A stretch of DNA of 64,000 bases from Chryseobacterium tructae. Lineage in GTDB: Bacteria; Bacteroidota; Bacteroidia; Flavobacteriales; Weeksellaceae. Position numbers and translations under genes: made by a program. The notes below the pieces were generated by a model. It searched no databases. It was not told the DNA's origin and was given only the letters and a program-made list of their open reading frames with translations. Of the stretch, positions 20,356 to 29,211 are shown piece by piece (position 1 is the first letter of the stretch; each line of letters opens with the position of its first letter). The stretch spans positions 3,658,001 to 3,722,000 of the forward strand of contig NZ_JAUFQR010000001.1 of NCBI RefSeq assembly GCF_030409875.1, given 5' to 3'.

Positions 20356-21078
20356 ATGAATATCACCAAAACAAATACAGAAACTCCTTTCCCCGGTGTT
20401 GAATCTGAAATTAACCGATGGGTTACTTTTATTCTACAGACAACCTATTGGGGAATGCTTATATTCTTCTTCTGCCTTTTCATTATAGGCCCAGCTTATG
20501 GAATCTATAACAAAGGAACTAAAATGATGCTTTCAGTAGCATTAATATCCTGGGGATTCTCACTTCTGATTTTAATTCCTGTCATCCGACAATACATCAT
20601 AAAAAGAAAGAATATTGCCCATAGAATTGTTATAGACCATACAGGCCTTTTATTTTATAATGTAAAACATGAAATCATACAACACATATTGTATACAGAG
20701 CTTCGTTCTTCAAAGCAAAATTTTGATATTTACACAGTTACCCCAATAGGTTCAAGTATTATTCCCTTGCTGGAAGTTACCGTACAGCAAGAAAAAAACG
20801 ACCCCGAAATCAAGCGTATAGATATGAATCTTCCTCTTCGGGTTCTGAAAAATAAATTCACATTGTATGCTCATTTTATGCATGGAATTGCTGTATTCCG
20901 TCCAGATTTAAAAATAGACCCAATCGCTCTTAAAAGCTTCTCCATTGACCCAAACACCTGGCATATCAACAGTAAAAAAGGAGTTTCATTGGGCGGCTGG
21001 CTATTTATTTTGGCAGTGATTGTTATTACTTGTATCCTTGTAGGAATTCCATTTTTATTTTATGAATTTAAAAACTGA
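20356..21078 (+). CDS. membrane protein of unknown function, first of a paralogous pair
   Basis: Not a family I recognise. The 240-residue protein has two N-terminal membrane helices (TYWGMLIFFFCLFIIGPAYG and MMLSVALISWGFSLLILIPV), a middle soluble domain of about 120 residues (RIVIDHTGLLFYNVKHEIIQ, YTELRSSKQNFDIYTV, RIDMNLPLRVLKNKFTLYAH, GIAVFRPDLKIDP) and one C-terminal helix (GGWLFILAVIVITCILVGIP). The layout and many residues are shared with the next gene, so the two arose by tandem duplication. The genes are 1 bp apart. The VIDxxGLxFY segment recalls small pleckstrin-homology-like membrane proteins, but this is speculative. Confidence 0.82.
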   Translation: MNITKTNTETPFPGVESEINRWVTFILQTTYWGMLIFFFCLFIIGPAYGIYNKGTKMMLSVALISWGFSLLILIPVIRQYIIKRKNIAHRIVIDHTGLLFYNVKHEIIQHILYTELRSSKQNFDIYTVTPIGSSIIPLLEVTVQQEKNDPEIKRIDMNLPLRVLKNKFTLYAHFMHGIAVFRPDLKIDPIALKSFSIDPNTWHINSKKGVSLGGWLFILAVIVITCILVGIPFLFYEFKN

Positions 21079-21079
21079 T

Positions 21080-21778
21080 ATGACAGAAAAGTTTCAAACC
21101 GTCACCTCTAAAGTGAATAAACCGATCACTTATCTTTTGATGGGAATGATGTGGGTAGTCGTCCTCATTATTGTTGTCCTCATCGGAGTTGTTTTCGAAA
21201 ATATGTATAGCCACTTTAAAGACTATTTACAAAATGACCTTGGGACTTTTTTCATTCTTATTTTTGCCCAGTTCTTATTGGCATTTTGTTTTGTCGCCAT
21301 GATTATGTCTTTAATCTATCGAAAAAAAGAACAGGTCCGAACCGCTGTTATAGATCAACAAGGGGTCACTTTTTATAGTAATTTAGGTAATATTATCAAT
21401 ACCATTTCATATCATGACCTGCAAAGGACTAAAAAAGGATCATATGACACTTATATATACAGCACAGGTGGAAAGTATCCTAAAACGTATTTGAATATAC
21501 ATCTTAAAAATCCATCAGGTGAAACTGCAATGACCCGTATAGATTTCAACTTTGAGTATGTTATTCTGAGTAATCAATTTGAAATGTACCGCCAGTTTTT
21601 AAGAGGAATCCAGTGTTTCCGGCCAGATCTAAGGATAAATCCACAAACGATTGAACAATATAGTCTTACTCCGGACTTTCCGCCGGTTAAAGACCCCCGT
21701 CTATTAGAATTTCTTATTGCATTTCTTTTTACTTTTGCTATTCTTGCATTAATTTATTCTGTTTCGCTGCTCTTATAG
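21080..21778 (+). CDS. membrane protein of unknown function, second of a paralogous pair
   Basis: Paralogue of the preceding gene with the same plan: two N-terminal helices (YLLMGMMWVVVLIIVVLIGV and FILIFAQFLLAFCFVAMIMS), a soluble middle domain (AVIDQQGVTFYSNLGNIINT, YHDLQRTKKGSYDTYIY, RIDFNFEYVILSNQFEMYRQ, GIQCFRPDLRINP) and a C-terminal helix (LLEFLIAFLFTFAILALIYS). The start is taken as the ATG at 21080, 1 bp after the stop of its partner. An in-frame ATG at 21062 would overlap the partner by 17 bp. Coupled translation is likely. The function is unknown; the pair may form a heteromer. Confidence 0.8.
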   Translation: MTEKFQTVTSKVNKPITYLLMGMMWVVVLIIVVLIGVVFENMYSHFKDYLQNDLGTFFILIFAQFLLAFCFVAMIMSLIYRKKEQVRTAVIDQQGVTFYSNLGNIINTISYHDLQRTKKGSYDTYIYSTGGKYPKTYLNIHLKNPSGETAMTRIDFNFEYVILSNQFEMYRQFLRGIQCFRPDLRINPQTIEQYSLTPDFPPVKDPRLLEFLIAFLFTFAILALIYSVSLLL

Positions 21779-21978
21779 CGTTAAAATTATAGTGAGAGAT
21801 TCATCACATCTTTTAATTACAAAGTAAAACAGGCCATCATAAAACGGGAAATTTGCTTATTAAATTTCATCTTGACATCTTATTATCCAATCTGCCTTTT
21901 ACCTCTGATTGATATTGTCCTAATTTAAATTTGAAAACCTCATAAAAAATCACGATTTTTGCAACTTCAAAATACGAT

Positions 21979-23573
21979 ATGTCAGACTTAATCAAAGAAA
22001 TACAAAAAAGAAAGACCTTCGGGATCATTTCCCACCCGGATGCCGGAAAAACTACCCTTACGGAAAAACTACTTCTTTTCGGGGGTGCAATTCAGGAAGC
22101 GGGTGCGGTAAAATCCAACAAAATAAAAAAAGGAGCTACCTCCGACTTTATGGAAATCGAAAGACAGAGAGGGATCTCGGTAGCGACTTCCGTATTGGCA
22201 TTTGAATATAGAGATCATAAAATCAACATTCTTGATACTCCGGGTCACAAAGACTTTGCTGAAGATACTTATAGAACGTTAACTGCTGTAGATTCAGTAA
22301 TTGTTGTTATTGACGTGGCAAAAGGGGTTGAGGAACAAACTGAAAAATTGGTTAAGGTTTGTAGAATGAGAAACATTCCAATGTTGGTATTCATCAACAA
22401 ACTTGACCGTGAGGGAAAAGATGCCTTCGATCTTTTGGATGAAGTGGAACAGAAACTGGGATTAACGGTTTGTCCGCTTTCTTTACCTATTGGTATGGGG
22501 AGTGATTTCCAGGGAATTTATAATATCTGGGAAGACAATATTCAGCTTTTCTTAGAAGAGAAAAAACAAAAAGTTGGAGATTCTATCAAGTTTGATGATA
22601 TTAATGATACTTCAATAGATGATGTTATTGGAGAAAAAGCAGCGGCTACTTTAAGAGAAGAGCTTGACCTGATTCAGTCTGTTTATCCGGAATTTAATCG
22701 TGAAGATTATATGAAAGGTGACCTGCAGCCAGTATTCTTCGGATCTGCATTGAATAATTTTGGGGTTCGCGAGCTATTGAATGCATTTATTGACATTGCT
22801 CCAATGCCACAGCCTAAAGAAAGTGACACCCGTTAGTAAAACCGGAAGAAAGTGCTTTCACAGGGTTTGTATTCAAGATCCACGCTAATATGGATCCTAA
22901 GCACAGGGACCGACTGGCTTTCGTAAAGATCGTTTCAGGAACTTTCAAAAGAAACGAAAACTATCTATTGGTAAGAGAAGGTAAAAAGATGAAGTTCTCT
23001 TCTCCGAATGCTTTCTTTGCTGATAAAAAAGAGGTAGTGGAGGAAAGTTTCCCTGGTGATATCGTTGGTCTTCATGATACGGGAAGCTTCAGAATCGGTG
23101 ATACTTTGACAGGTGGTGAAAAACTAAGCTTCAAAGGGATTCCAAGTTTCTCTCCAGAACATTTCCGTTATATCAACAACAATGATCCACTTAAAGCGAA
23201 GCAATTGGCCAAAGGTATCGATCAGTTGATGGATGAAGGAGTTGCCCAGCTGTTTACCCTTGAAATGAACGGAAGAAAGATCATCGGAACTGTGGGAGCC
23301 CTTCAGTACGAAGTTATCCAATATCGTTTAGAGCACGAATATGGTGCAAAATGTACATATGAGCCTCTATCTATGCATAAAGCTTGTTGGGTAGAAGCTG
23401 ATGAGAAATCAGAAGAATTTAGGGAGTTTGCAAGATTAAAGCAAAGATTCCTTGCCAGAGATAAGTACGATCAATTGGTATTTTTAGCGGACTCTTCATT
23501 CACCATCCACATGACTCAGGAGAAATTCCCGAATGTGAAACTTCACTTCATTAGTGAATTTAGAGATCATTAA
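21979..23573 (+). pseudogene. prfC: peptide chain release factor 3 (RF3, GTPase), frameshifted
   Basis: RF3 is the GTPase that recycles RF1/RF2 from terminating ribosomes. The restored protein is 531 residues, the usual length. Motifs: [14 protein letters not shown] (P-loop), [11 protein letters not shown] (switch I), [18 protein letters not shown] (G3), FINKLDREG (G4), then the RF3-specific C-terminal part with DVVGLHDTG-like GDIVGLHDTGSFRIGDTL and FPNVKLHFISEFRDH. The first half ends at TAG 22834-22836 after SDTR. One extra T at 22833-22834 gives [20 protein letters not shown] and joins the two halves exactly. RF3 is usually dispensable, so real loss is possible. It has its own terminator. 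Confidence 0.9.
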
Positions 23574-23601
23574 TTAAAAGCCTAGAAGCTACAAGATACA
23601 G

Positions 23602-23632
23602 ATCCGCAGAAATTTTTCTGCGGATTTTTTTT
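23602..23632 (+). terminator. intrinsic terminator of prfC
   Basis: ATCCGCAGAA at 23602-23611 pairs with TTCTGCGGAT at 23616-23625 and is followed by a T-run from 23626 to 23632. It lies 28 bp past the prfC stop. Confidence 0.87.
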
Positions 23633-23872
23633 GATCACCCCTCCGGAGAATGGGAATGATCACATCTTCAAGTGGAGTTTCTTTTCCTGATACATCTTAA
23701 GCTGAATTGTAAGTTCTACACTTGGATGTAAAAAGTGTTTTGTAAAACTCTTGTAAAACAAATACAAAGAACTGAAAATATTACAGTTATCATTTTACGA
23801 CCATAATACATTCCATTTACAACTGCTTCCGATGCTTCATGACTAATTTTACTTCATCAAAAAAATAATATT

Positions 23873-24820
23873 ATGAAAAAGTTTATCTTACTCATTGCAA
23901 TTTCAGGTTCTTTTATTGCCTGTAAAAAAGGAGGAGTTTCTCAATCTAAAATGGAAGAAACGGTTAACAGTATAGACAGCACAGCTTCTGTTGCTTCAGA
24001 TGCTATTGATAATGCGAACAAAATAGCAAACCAGGCTCTTGATTCAGCGAGTATAAGAATAAAAGATATTGAAGGCGCTAAAAACGAAATCCAGGATAAA
24101 GTTGAAAGAACATCCAAAATGGTAGATTCTTTATCTGATAAGATTGCTGCTACAAAACTGGAATCAAAAGTTGAGAAAAAAGATTCTGCTTCTAAAAAGT
24201 CTGAAAAGATCGTGGTTAATGTTCCTGCTCCTAAAGTTATAAAAGAAACCAAAGTTATTTATAAGGAGAAACCGAAGAATGACAGCTATGAATTGAATAT
24301 GCCAAAAGATAAAATGGTAAAAACAGGATATCTTGTGGTACGAGCAGATAATGCCGAAACGGTAAAACAAATCATTAAAGAAGAAGCTATTAGAAACAAT
24401 GGCTATATTAAAAGTGAAAACCAATCTTATATTGAATCGGCCAATCAACGGGATGAAAATCAAAAAGTATACAGCATGGACATTAAGGTTCCAATACAAC
24501 ATTTCGATGGCCTGATGGAAGCATTAAACAGTAATATAGGAGATATTGAAACCAGAGACATTCAGGTTACAGGACGTAATTATACAGACAATACTATTTG
24601 CAGCATCAATATAAATATCACCGATAAAACGGAAGCAGAAAAGACGCCTAAAACTTTTGGCGGAAAATCATTGGCTGCCATTGAATCTGGTTGGGATGTT
24701 ATTACTTCAATATTCCTATTCATCCTTCCTTTATGGCCAATATTCTTGATCGGAGGTATTGGGTACTATTTTTATAAAAAGAAAAAAAACAACAATATTC
24801 CTAATCAGGATTCTCACTAG
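23873..24820 (+). CDS. DUF4349-like lipoprotein with coiled-coil N-terminus and C-terminal membrane helix
   Basis: A 315-residue protein. The N-terminal signal ends SFIACKK, a plausible lipobox with Cys at residue 17. Residues 20-110 are alpha-helical and rich in Asp, Lys, Ser and Ala (SIDSTASVASDAIDNANKIA), a likely coiled coil. The middle (about 145-255) matches the DUF4349 pattern (MVKTGYLVVRADNAETVKQI, MDIKVPIQHFDGLMEALNS, ETRDIQVTGRNYTD). It ends with a membrane helix (FLFILPLWPIFLIGGIGYYF) and a KKKK tail. Lipid anchor plus C-terminal helix is normal for this family. The function is unknown. It is monocistronic, with a terminator about 10 bp downstream. Confidence 0.82.
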   Translation: MKKFILLIAISGSFIACKKGGVSQSKMEETVNSIDSTASVASDAIDNANKIANQALDSASIRIKDIEGAKNEIQDKVERTSKMVDSLSDKIAATKLESKVEKKDSASKKSEKIVVNVPAPKVIKETKVIYKEKPKNDSYELNMPKDKMVKTGYLVVRADNAETVKQIIKEEAIRNNGYIKSENQSYIESANQRDENQKVYSMDIKVPIQHFDGLMEALNSNIGDIETRDIQVTGRNYTDNTICSININITDKTEAEKTPKTFGGKSLAAIESGWDVITSIFLFILPLWPIFLIGGIGYYFYKKKKNNNIPNQDSH

Positions 24821-24830
24821 AATTTCAAAG

Positions 24831-24855
24831 TCCATCCTTGTGATGGATTTTTTGT
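24831..24855 (+). terminator. intrinsic terminator of the DUF4349 lipoprotein gene
   Basis: TCCATC at 24831-24836 pairs with GATGGA at 24842-24847 around CTTGT, followed by TTTTTTG. Confidence 0.75.
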
Positions 24856-24944
24856 TTTTTATTTTTAAGTGAAGCTTATTTTAAAACACAGATATCACGG
24901 ATTTTCGCAGATGCTTGTGTTTGTTGATCTCTAAAATGGTCTAT

Positions 24945-25020
24945 TTTAGGTTTTGGCTAAAGCCGAAGGAATATGATTTAATTATTTATTTGAGTGGGCT
25001 AAAGCCCACTCCTATTGATA
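24945..25020. repeat. dispersed two-hairpin repeat, copy 1
   Basis: Contains GGTTTTGGCTAAAGCC, then GGAATATG, then an AT-rich spacer, then GTGGGCTAAAGCCCAC and TCCTATTGAT. Each GGCTAAAGCC core is itself a small hairpin. The same arrangement occurs at 29014-29087 and 53884-53950. All three copies are downstream of plus-strand genes, beyond their terminators. It resembles a REP or MITE-like intergenic element; no transposase is nearby. Confidence 0.75.
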
Positions 25021-25045
25021 TTGATATTGATATTGATATTGATAT
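25014..25045. repeat. hexanucleotide tandem repeat (ATTGAT)5
   Basis: Five perfect ATTGAT units plus AT, starting inside the last bases of dispersed repeat copy 1. Such a run may vary by slippage. No gene overlaps it. Confidence 0.9.
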
Positions 25046-25181
25046 GCAAATGGATAATAGATGTTTAATTAAAAAGGAATAAGATCCTTACAGGATGACA
25101 AAATTGACTATAATACAATGATTATGATACAAAAACGTATCTATCGCTAAAGAACTACCAGTATTGAGACTTAACAGCAAT

Positions 25182-25254
<73 letters not shown>

Positions 25255-25273
25255 TTACTTATTACTCATAAAA

Positions 25274-25297
25274 AAAGGCTTCCAAACGGAAGCCTTT
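25274..25297 (-). terminator. intrinsic terminator of the gene at 25302
   Basis: AAAGGCTTCC at 25274-25283 pairs perfectly with GGAAGCCTTT at 25288-25297 around AAAC, with a T-run beyond it on the minus strand. It lies 5 bp past the stop. Confidence 0.85.
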
Positions 25298-25301
25298 CAA
25301 A

Positions 25302-25667
25302 TTATTTCATATTCACTACTTTGTCTACAACAAACTTTGTGTTACCTCTCCAGGGAAGAGCACCATTATATTCTTTGTAATGGAGATCAAAGGTTTTGCC
25401 ACTGTTGGTTTCCAATTGTTTGAAAACTTCGGGGTCATCTACAGAAAACTCAAACTCGTAGCTTGTAATGCCTCCCGCTTTTCCTTTTCCAAATCCTTCC
25501 TGAATCAGTTTACCTTCATATGTTTTGAAGACATAGCCTTTTTTCATGGCATAATTCAGGTATCCGGATTTCACGCCTTCTCCGAAAACGAAGAAGAACT
25601 TATACCATACAAATACTCCTAACAATAGCAGTACGACACCAAGGGTGATCCACAAAGATTTTTTCAT
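25302..25667 (-). CDS. small membrane-anchored protein of unknown function
   Basis: A 121-residue protein with one N-terminal hydrophobic helix (ITLGVVLLLLGVFVWYKFFF) and a soluble C-terminal part (SGYLNYAMKKGYVFKTYEGK, GGITSYEFEFSVDDPEVFKQ, VLHYKEYNGALPWRG-like, ending FVVDKVVNMK). I do not recognise a characterised family. By topology the soluble part faces the periplasm. It lies 23 bp downstream of the acyl-CoA dehydrogenase gene on the same strand and shares its terminator, so co-transcription is likely. Confidence 0.78.
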   Translation of the reverse strand: MKKSLWITLGVVLLLLGVFVWYKFFFVFGEGVKSGYLNYAMKKGYVFKTYEGKLIQEGFGKGKAGGITSYEFEFSVDDPEVFKQLETNSGKTFDLHYKEYNGALPWRGNTKFVVDKVVNMK

Positions 25668-25690
25668 AGATAAGTGTGTTTTATTAATTC

Positions 25691-26830
25691 TTATTTTGCA
25701 ATACTTCTTGAGATCACGATTTTCTGGATTTCAGAAGTTCCTTCGTAGATCTGAGTGATTTTTGCATCTCTCATTAATCTTTCTACGTGGTATTCTTTCA
25801 CATATCCGTATCCACCGTGGATCTGTACAGCTTCAATAGTAGTATCCATTGCTACCTGAGAAGAGTATAATTTTGCCATCGCTCCGCTTTCAGAGATATC
25901 TTTTCCTGCATCTTTCTCACAAGCTGCTTTGAAACATAGCATTCTTGCAGCAGTGATCTGAGTTGCCATATCAGCTAATTTGAATGCAATAGCCTGGTGG
26001 TTGATGATCTCCGTCTTGAACGCTTTTCTTGTTTTAGCATATTTCAATGCCAATTCATAAGCTCCTGAAGCAATACCTAACGCTTGAGAAGCGATACCGA
26101 TTCTTCCGCCATTCAATACAGCCATTGCAAAATTGAAACCAAATCCGTCAGCACCAATTCTATTTTCTTTTGGAACTTTTACGTTATTGAAGATCAAAGA
26201 GTGAGTATCACTTCCTCTGATTCCCAATTTATCTTCTTTTACCCCAACTTCAAAACCTTCCCAACCTCTTTCTACGATGAAAGCGTTGATTCCTTTATGT
26301 TTTTTCTCAGGATCAGTTTGTGCAATTACGATATAATATGTAGCTGTTCCACCGTTAGTGATCCAGTTTTTAATACCATTTAAAAGATAGTAATCTCCTT
26401 TGTCTTCAGCAGTCGTTTTCTGAGATGTTGCATCAGAACCAGCTTCAGGCTCAGATAAAGCAAATGCTCCGATTACCTGTCCACTTGCAAGAGGGGTAAG
26501 ATATTTTACTTTTTGTTCTTCAGATGCAAATTTTTCAAGACCAGCACAAACCAATGAATTGTTTACAGACATTACAACTGCTGCAGAGGCATCTACTTTT
26601 GCAATTTCTTCCATTGCCAGCACGTAAGAAACGCTGTCCATACCTGCACCACCGTATTTTGGATCCACCATCATTCCTAAAAGTCCCATTTCGCCCATTT
26701 TCTTCACCTGCTCTACAGGGAATTTCTGGTCGCGGTCTCTTTCAATAACTCCAGGTAATAGTTCGTTCTGTGCAAAGTCTCTTGCCGCTTGCTGAATCAT
26801 CAGCTGTTCTTCCGATAAATTAAAGTCCAT
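25691..26830 (-). CDS. acyl-CoA dehydrogenase (short/medium chain type)
   Basis: FAD-dependent flavoenzyme that forms the alpha-beta double bond in acyl-CoA during beta-oxidation or branched-chain amino-acid breakdown. It has 379 residues. Motifs: FALSEPEAGSDATSQKTTA (family signature 1), LNGIKNWITNGGTATYYIV, IRGSDTHSLIFNNVKVP, and the C-terminal QIYEGTSEIQKIVISR, where the Glu of YEGT is in the position of the catalytic base in butyryl-type enzymes. The start is ATG at 26830. The divergent acyl-CoA synthetase gene fits a role in fatty-acid use. The substrate chain length cannot be set from sequence alone. Confidence 0.95.
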   Translation of the reverse strand: MDFNLSEEQLMIQQAARDFAQNELLPGVIERDRDQKFPVEQVKKMGEMGLLGMMVDPKYGGAGMDSVSYVLAMEEIAKVDASAAVVMSVNNSLVCAGLEKFASEEQKVKYLTPLASGQVIGAFALSEPEAGSDATSQKTTAEDKGDYYLLNGIKNWITNGGTATYYIVIAQTDPEKKHKGINAFIVERGWEGFEVGVKEDKLGIRGSDTHSLIFNNVKVPKENRIGADGFGFNFAMAVLNGGRIGIASQALGIASGAYELALKYAKTRKAFKTEIINHQAIAFKLADMATQITAARMLCFKAACEKDAGKDISESGAMAKLYSSQVAMDTTIEAVQIHGGYGYVKEYHVERLMRDAKITQIYEGTSEIQKIVISRSIAK

Positions 26831-27185
26831 AAAAAAAATAATTAGATAGCCGTAAATTTACACTTTTTAAGCAAATCTGAAAAAATAAATTAAAAGCGAG
26901 GAAAATACTGATGCAAAGGGAGATGGAAGAGCTATGAGGTGCAAGATTCGAGACGTATGATTTTATGATATTAATGGCTTATAGAACAGATAATGGTATT
27001 ATCCATACAATCTAACTGGCAATAAAGCCGGATCAGATCATTAATCCGCTTTGTGGCTCCCAGAGCCCATTTCCAGAAGAATTGCTATGGTACACATTCA
27101 ACTTATCTCTAATTATCAGATTCAAATGTATACAATTAAAAAAAATGCTTATATTTAGATTTCTTTATAAATTATTTAAAAAATC
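26831..27185. other. intergenic region between acyl-CoA dehydrogenase and acyl-CoA synthetase genes
   Basis: A 355-bp divergent region with no coding sequence, RNA gene or clear repeat that I can support. It must hold the promoters of both flanking genes. A near match to the -7 box (TATATTTA) lies about 35 nt before the synthetase ATG at 27186, and a TAAATTTA-like box lies before the dehydrogenase on the minus strand. Neither has a clear TTG partner. Confidence 0.5.
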
Positions 27186-28964
27186 ATGACGATCAAGAGA
27201 TTATTCGATATTCCACACTACGCTTTAGAAAAATATCCTAAAACGGATATGTTTGTAACGAAGTATCATGGTGAATGGAAAAAAACTTCCACCCAGGAGT
27301 TTATTAATGAGGGAAATAAGATATCCAGAGGATTGCTGAAGCTAGGAATAAAGCCGGGAGATAAGATCGCTTTGATAACCACCAATTCCCGTACTGAATG
27401 GGCTATTATGGATTTCGGGCTATCCCAGATCGGTGTTGTTTCAGTTCCGGTATATCCAAGTATTTCTCCGGAAGATTATGAATTTATCTTCAATAATGCT
27501 GAAATCCAGTATTGCTTTGTTTCAGACAAAGAACTGCTTAATAAAGTAATGAAGGTAAAGCACAACATTCCAACTTTACAGGGAATCTTTACTTTTGATA
27601 AAATAAGTGGTGCGGCTAACTGGAGCGAAATTCTGGATCTTGGCAAGGATGAATCTACCCAAATTGAGGTGGAAGATCTTTCCAATGCCATTCATACGGA
27701 AGACTTAGCCACTATTATTTATACTTCAGGAACTACCGGAAGACCTAAAGGAGTAATGCTCACTCATAACAATATTGTTTCCAATGTATTAGGCTCCATT
27801 CCAAGAATTCCTAAGAAAAAAAGTCTGGATTACAAAGAGACAAGAGCATTAAGCTTCCTTCCCATCTGTCATATCTTTGAAAGAATGCTTTTTTACCTTT
27901 ATCAATACAACGGTTTTTCCCTTTATTTTGCTGAAAGCATTGATAAAATGGGGGAAAATGTAAAGGAAGTGAAACCTCATTACATGACCGTAGTCCCAAG
28001 ATTGGTAGAAAAAGTATATGATAAAATCTACAATACCGGTTCTTCTGCGGGAGGTTTAAAATCAAAAATCTTCTTCTGGGCTTTGAATTTAATTACTAAA
28101 AAGAAATCAGTTTCAAAACCATCAGGTATTCAAGAGCTTATTGCAGATAAATTGGTTTTCTCTAAATGGAGAGAAGGGCTAGGAGGTGAAATTGTCACCT
28201 TAGTTTCAGGATCTGCAGCCTTATCTACAAGACTGAATTTAATGTTCCAGAATGCGGGAATTCCTATTTTGGAAGGATACGGTTTAACGGAAACATCTCC
28301 TGTAATTTCTGTAAATAGTTTTGAAAAAATGAAAGTAGGAACCGTTGGAGTTCCTTTGGATAATCTACAGGTAAAGATTCAGGAAGATGGTGAAATTACA
28401 GTGAAAGGGCCATCTGTTTTTAAAGGTTACTTCCAAAATGAAGAAATGACCAAAGAAACATTTACACAAGATGGATTCTTTAAGACGGGAGACATCGGTC
28501 ATATTGATAGTGACGGATTCTTACAGATTACTGATCGTAAGAAGGAAATGTTTAAAACATCCGGCGGAAAATATATCGCTCCACAAACTATTGAAAATTT
28601 AGCCAAAGCATCGAAATTCATTGAGCAGATCATGGTAGTAGGTGATGGTGAAAAAATGCCGTGTGCCTTGGTACAACCTGATTTTGAATTTGCTAAAAGC
28701 TGGGCTATGAGAAACAACCTCAACATTGGTTCTACTCCTGCTGAAATTGCCAACAGCACAGAACTGAAACAAAGGATTGAAAAGGAAATCGAAGGAATCA
28801 ATGAACACCTTGGAAATTGGGAGAAAATTAAAAAGATTGAGCTGACTCCTGAGATCTGGAGTATTGAATCCGGACTTCTGACTCCTACGCTGAAGCTGAA
28901 GAGAAAGGCGGTAAAAGAGAAGTTTATTGCCCTCTACAATAAGATGTATGACCATCAGGATTAA
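27186..28964 (+). CDS. long-chain acyl-CoA synthetase (AMP-forming)
   Basis: Activates fatty acids to acyl-CoA through an acyl-adenylate. It has 592 residues, typical of the bacterial FadD15-like group. Motifs: IIYTSGTTGRPKGVMLTHNN (P-loop-like AMP-binding motif A3), GYGLTETSPVIS (A5), FKTGDIGHIDSDGFLQITDR (A7/A8) and KKEMFKTSGGKYIAPQTIEN, plus the conserved late KLKRKAVKEKF. The gene stands alone with a terminator nearby, divergent from the acyl-CoA dehydrogenase. The pair would perform the first two steps of beta-oxidation. Specificity is inferred from the family only. Confidence 0.94.
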   Translation: MTIKRLFDIPHYALEKYPKTDMFVTKYHGEWKKTSTQEFINEGNKISRGLLKLGIKPGDKIALITTNSRTEWAIMDFGLSQIGVVSVPVYPSISPEDYEFIFNNAEIQYCFVSDKELLNKVMKVKHNIPTLQGIFTFDKISGAANWSEILDLGKDESTQIEVEDLSNAIHTEDLATIIYTSGTTGRPKGVMLTHNNIVSNVLGSIPRIPKKKSLDYKETRALSFLPICHIFERMLFYLYQYNGFSLYFAESIDKMGENVKEVKPHYMTVVPRLVEKVYDKIYNTGSSAGGLKSKIFFWALNLITKKKSVSKPSGIQELIADKLVFSKWREGLGGEIVTLVSGSAALSTRLNLMFQNAGIPILEGYGLTETSPVISVNSFEKMKVGTVGVPLDNLQVKIQEDGEITVKGPSVFKGYFQNEEMTKETFTQDGFFKTGDIGHIDSDGFLQITDRKKEMFKTSGGKYIAPQTIENLAKASKFIEQIMVVGDGEKMPCALVQPDFEFAKSWAMRNNLNIGSTPAEIANSTELKQRIEKEIEGINEHLGNWEKIKKIELTPEIWSIESGLLTPTLKLKRKAVKEKFIALYNKMYDHQD

Positions 28965-28972
28965 ATAATATC

Positions 28973-29002
28973 AACCGCTTCATTTTTGAGGCGGTTTTTT
29001 TG
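28973..29002 (+). terminator. intrinsic terminator of the acyl-CoA synthetase gene
   Basis: AACCGC at 28973-28978 pairs with GCGGTT at 28991-28996, extended by TCA/TGA inside the loop, followed by TTTTTT. Confidence 0.8.
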
Positions 29003-29013
29003 TGAGGCTTTAC

Positions 29014-29087
29014 TATAGGTTTTGGCTAAAGCCAATGGAATTGGTTGTTTTTTTATATAAATGGGCTAAAGCCCATTCCTATTGATT
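29014..29087. repeat. dispersed two-hairpin repeat, copy 2
   Basis: TATAGGTTTTGGCTAAAGCC, then AATGGAATTGG, a T-rich spacer, then ATGGGCTAAAGCCCAT and TCCTATTGAT. Same plan as the copies at 24945-25020 and 53884-53950. It lies just past the terminator of the acyl-CoA synthetase gene. Confidence 0.75.
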
Positions 29088-29162
29088 TTTTATTTCTCTC
29101 GCGGATCTAGCTGATTACGCTTATTTTTTCAACTGTAATCTTTGTCATTCCGTAGAAAACAA

Positions 29163-29191
29163 AAAAGCTGTCTCAAAATGAAACAGCTTTT
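29163..29191 (-). terminator. intrinsic terminator of the coiled-coil/zinc-ribbon-like gene
   Basis: AAAAGCTGT at 29163-29171 pairs with ACAGCTTTT at 29183-29191, with A bases before it that read as a T-run on the minus strand. It lies 21 bp past the stop at 29212. Confidence 0.78.
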
Positions 29192-29211
29192 GTATTGTTG
29201 AAAATCAATAA

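Noticed and set aside
22820..22850. Programmed frameshifting in prfC
   Set aside because: Programmed +1 frameshifting is known for prfB (RF2) with a CUU-UGA site and a Shine-Dalgarno-like stretch. This is prfC (RF3), the site lacks that context, and twelve similar one-base losses occur elsewhere in the window.
24945..25020. Insertion sequence remnant
   Set aside because: The repeat has no transposase fragment, no clear target duplication and is only about 75 bp; a REP- or MITE-like label is all that can be supported.
26831..27185. tRNA or small RNA gene in the 355-bp gap
   Set aside because: No cloverleaf arms, T-loop GGTTCRAxYCC sequence or terminator hairpin could be found by eye; a covariance-model search would be decisive.
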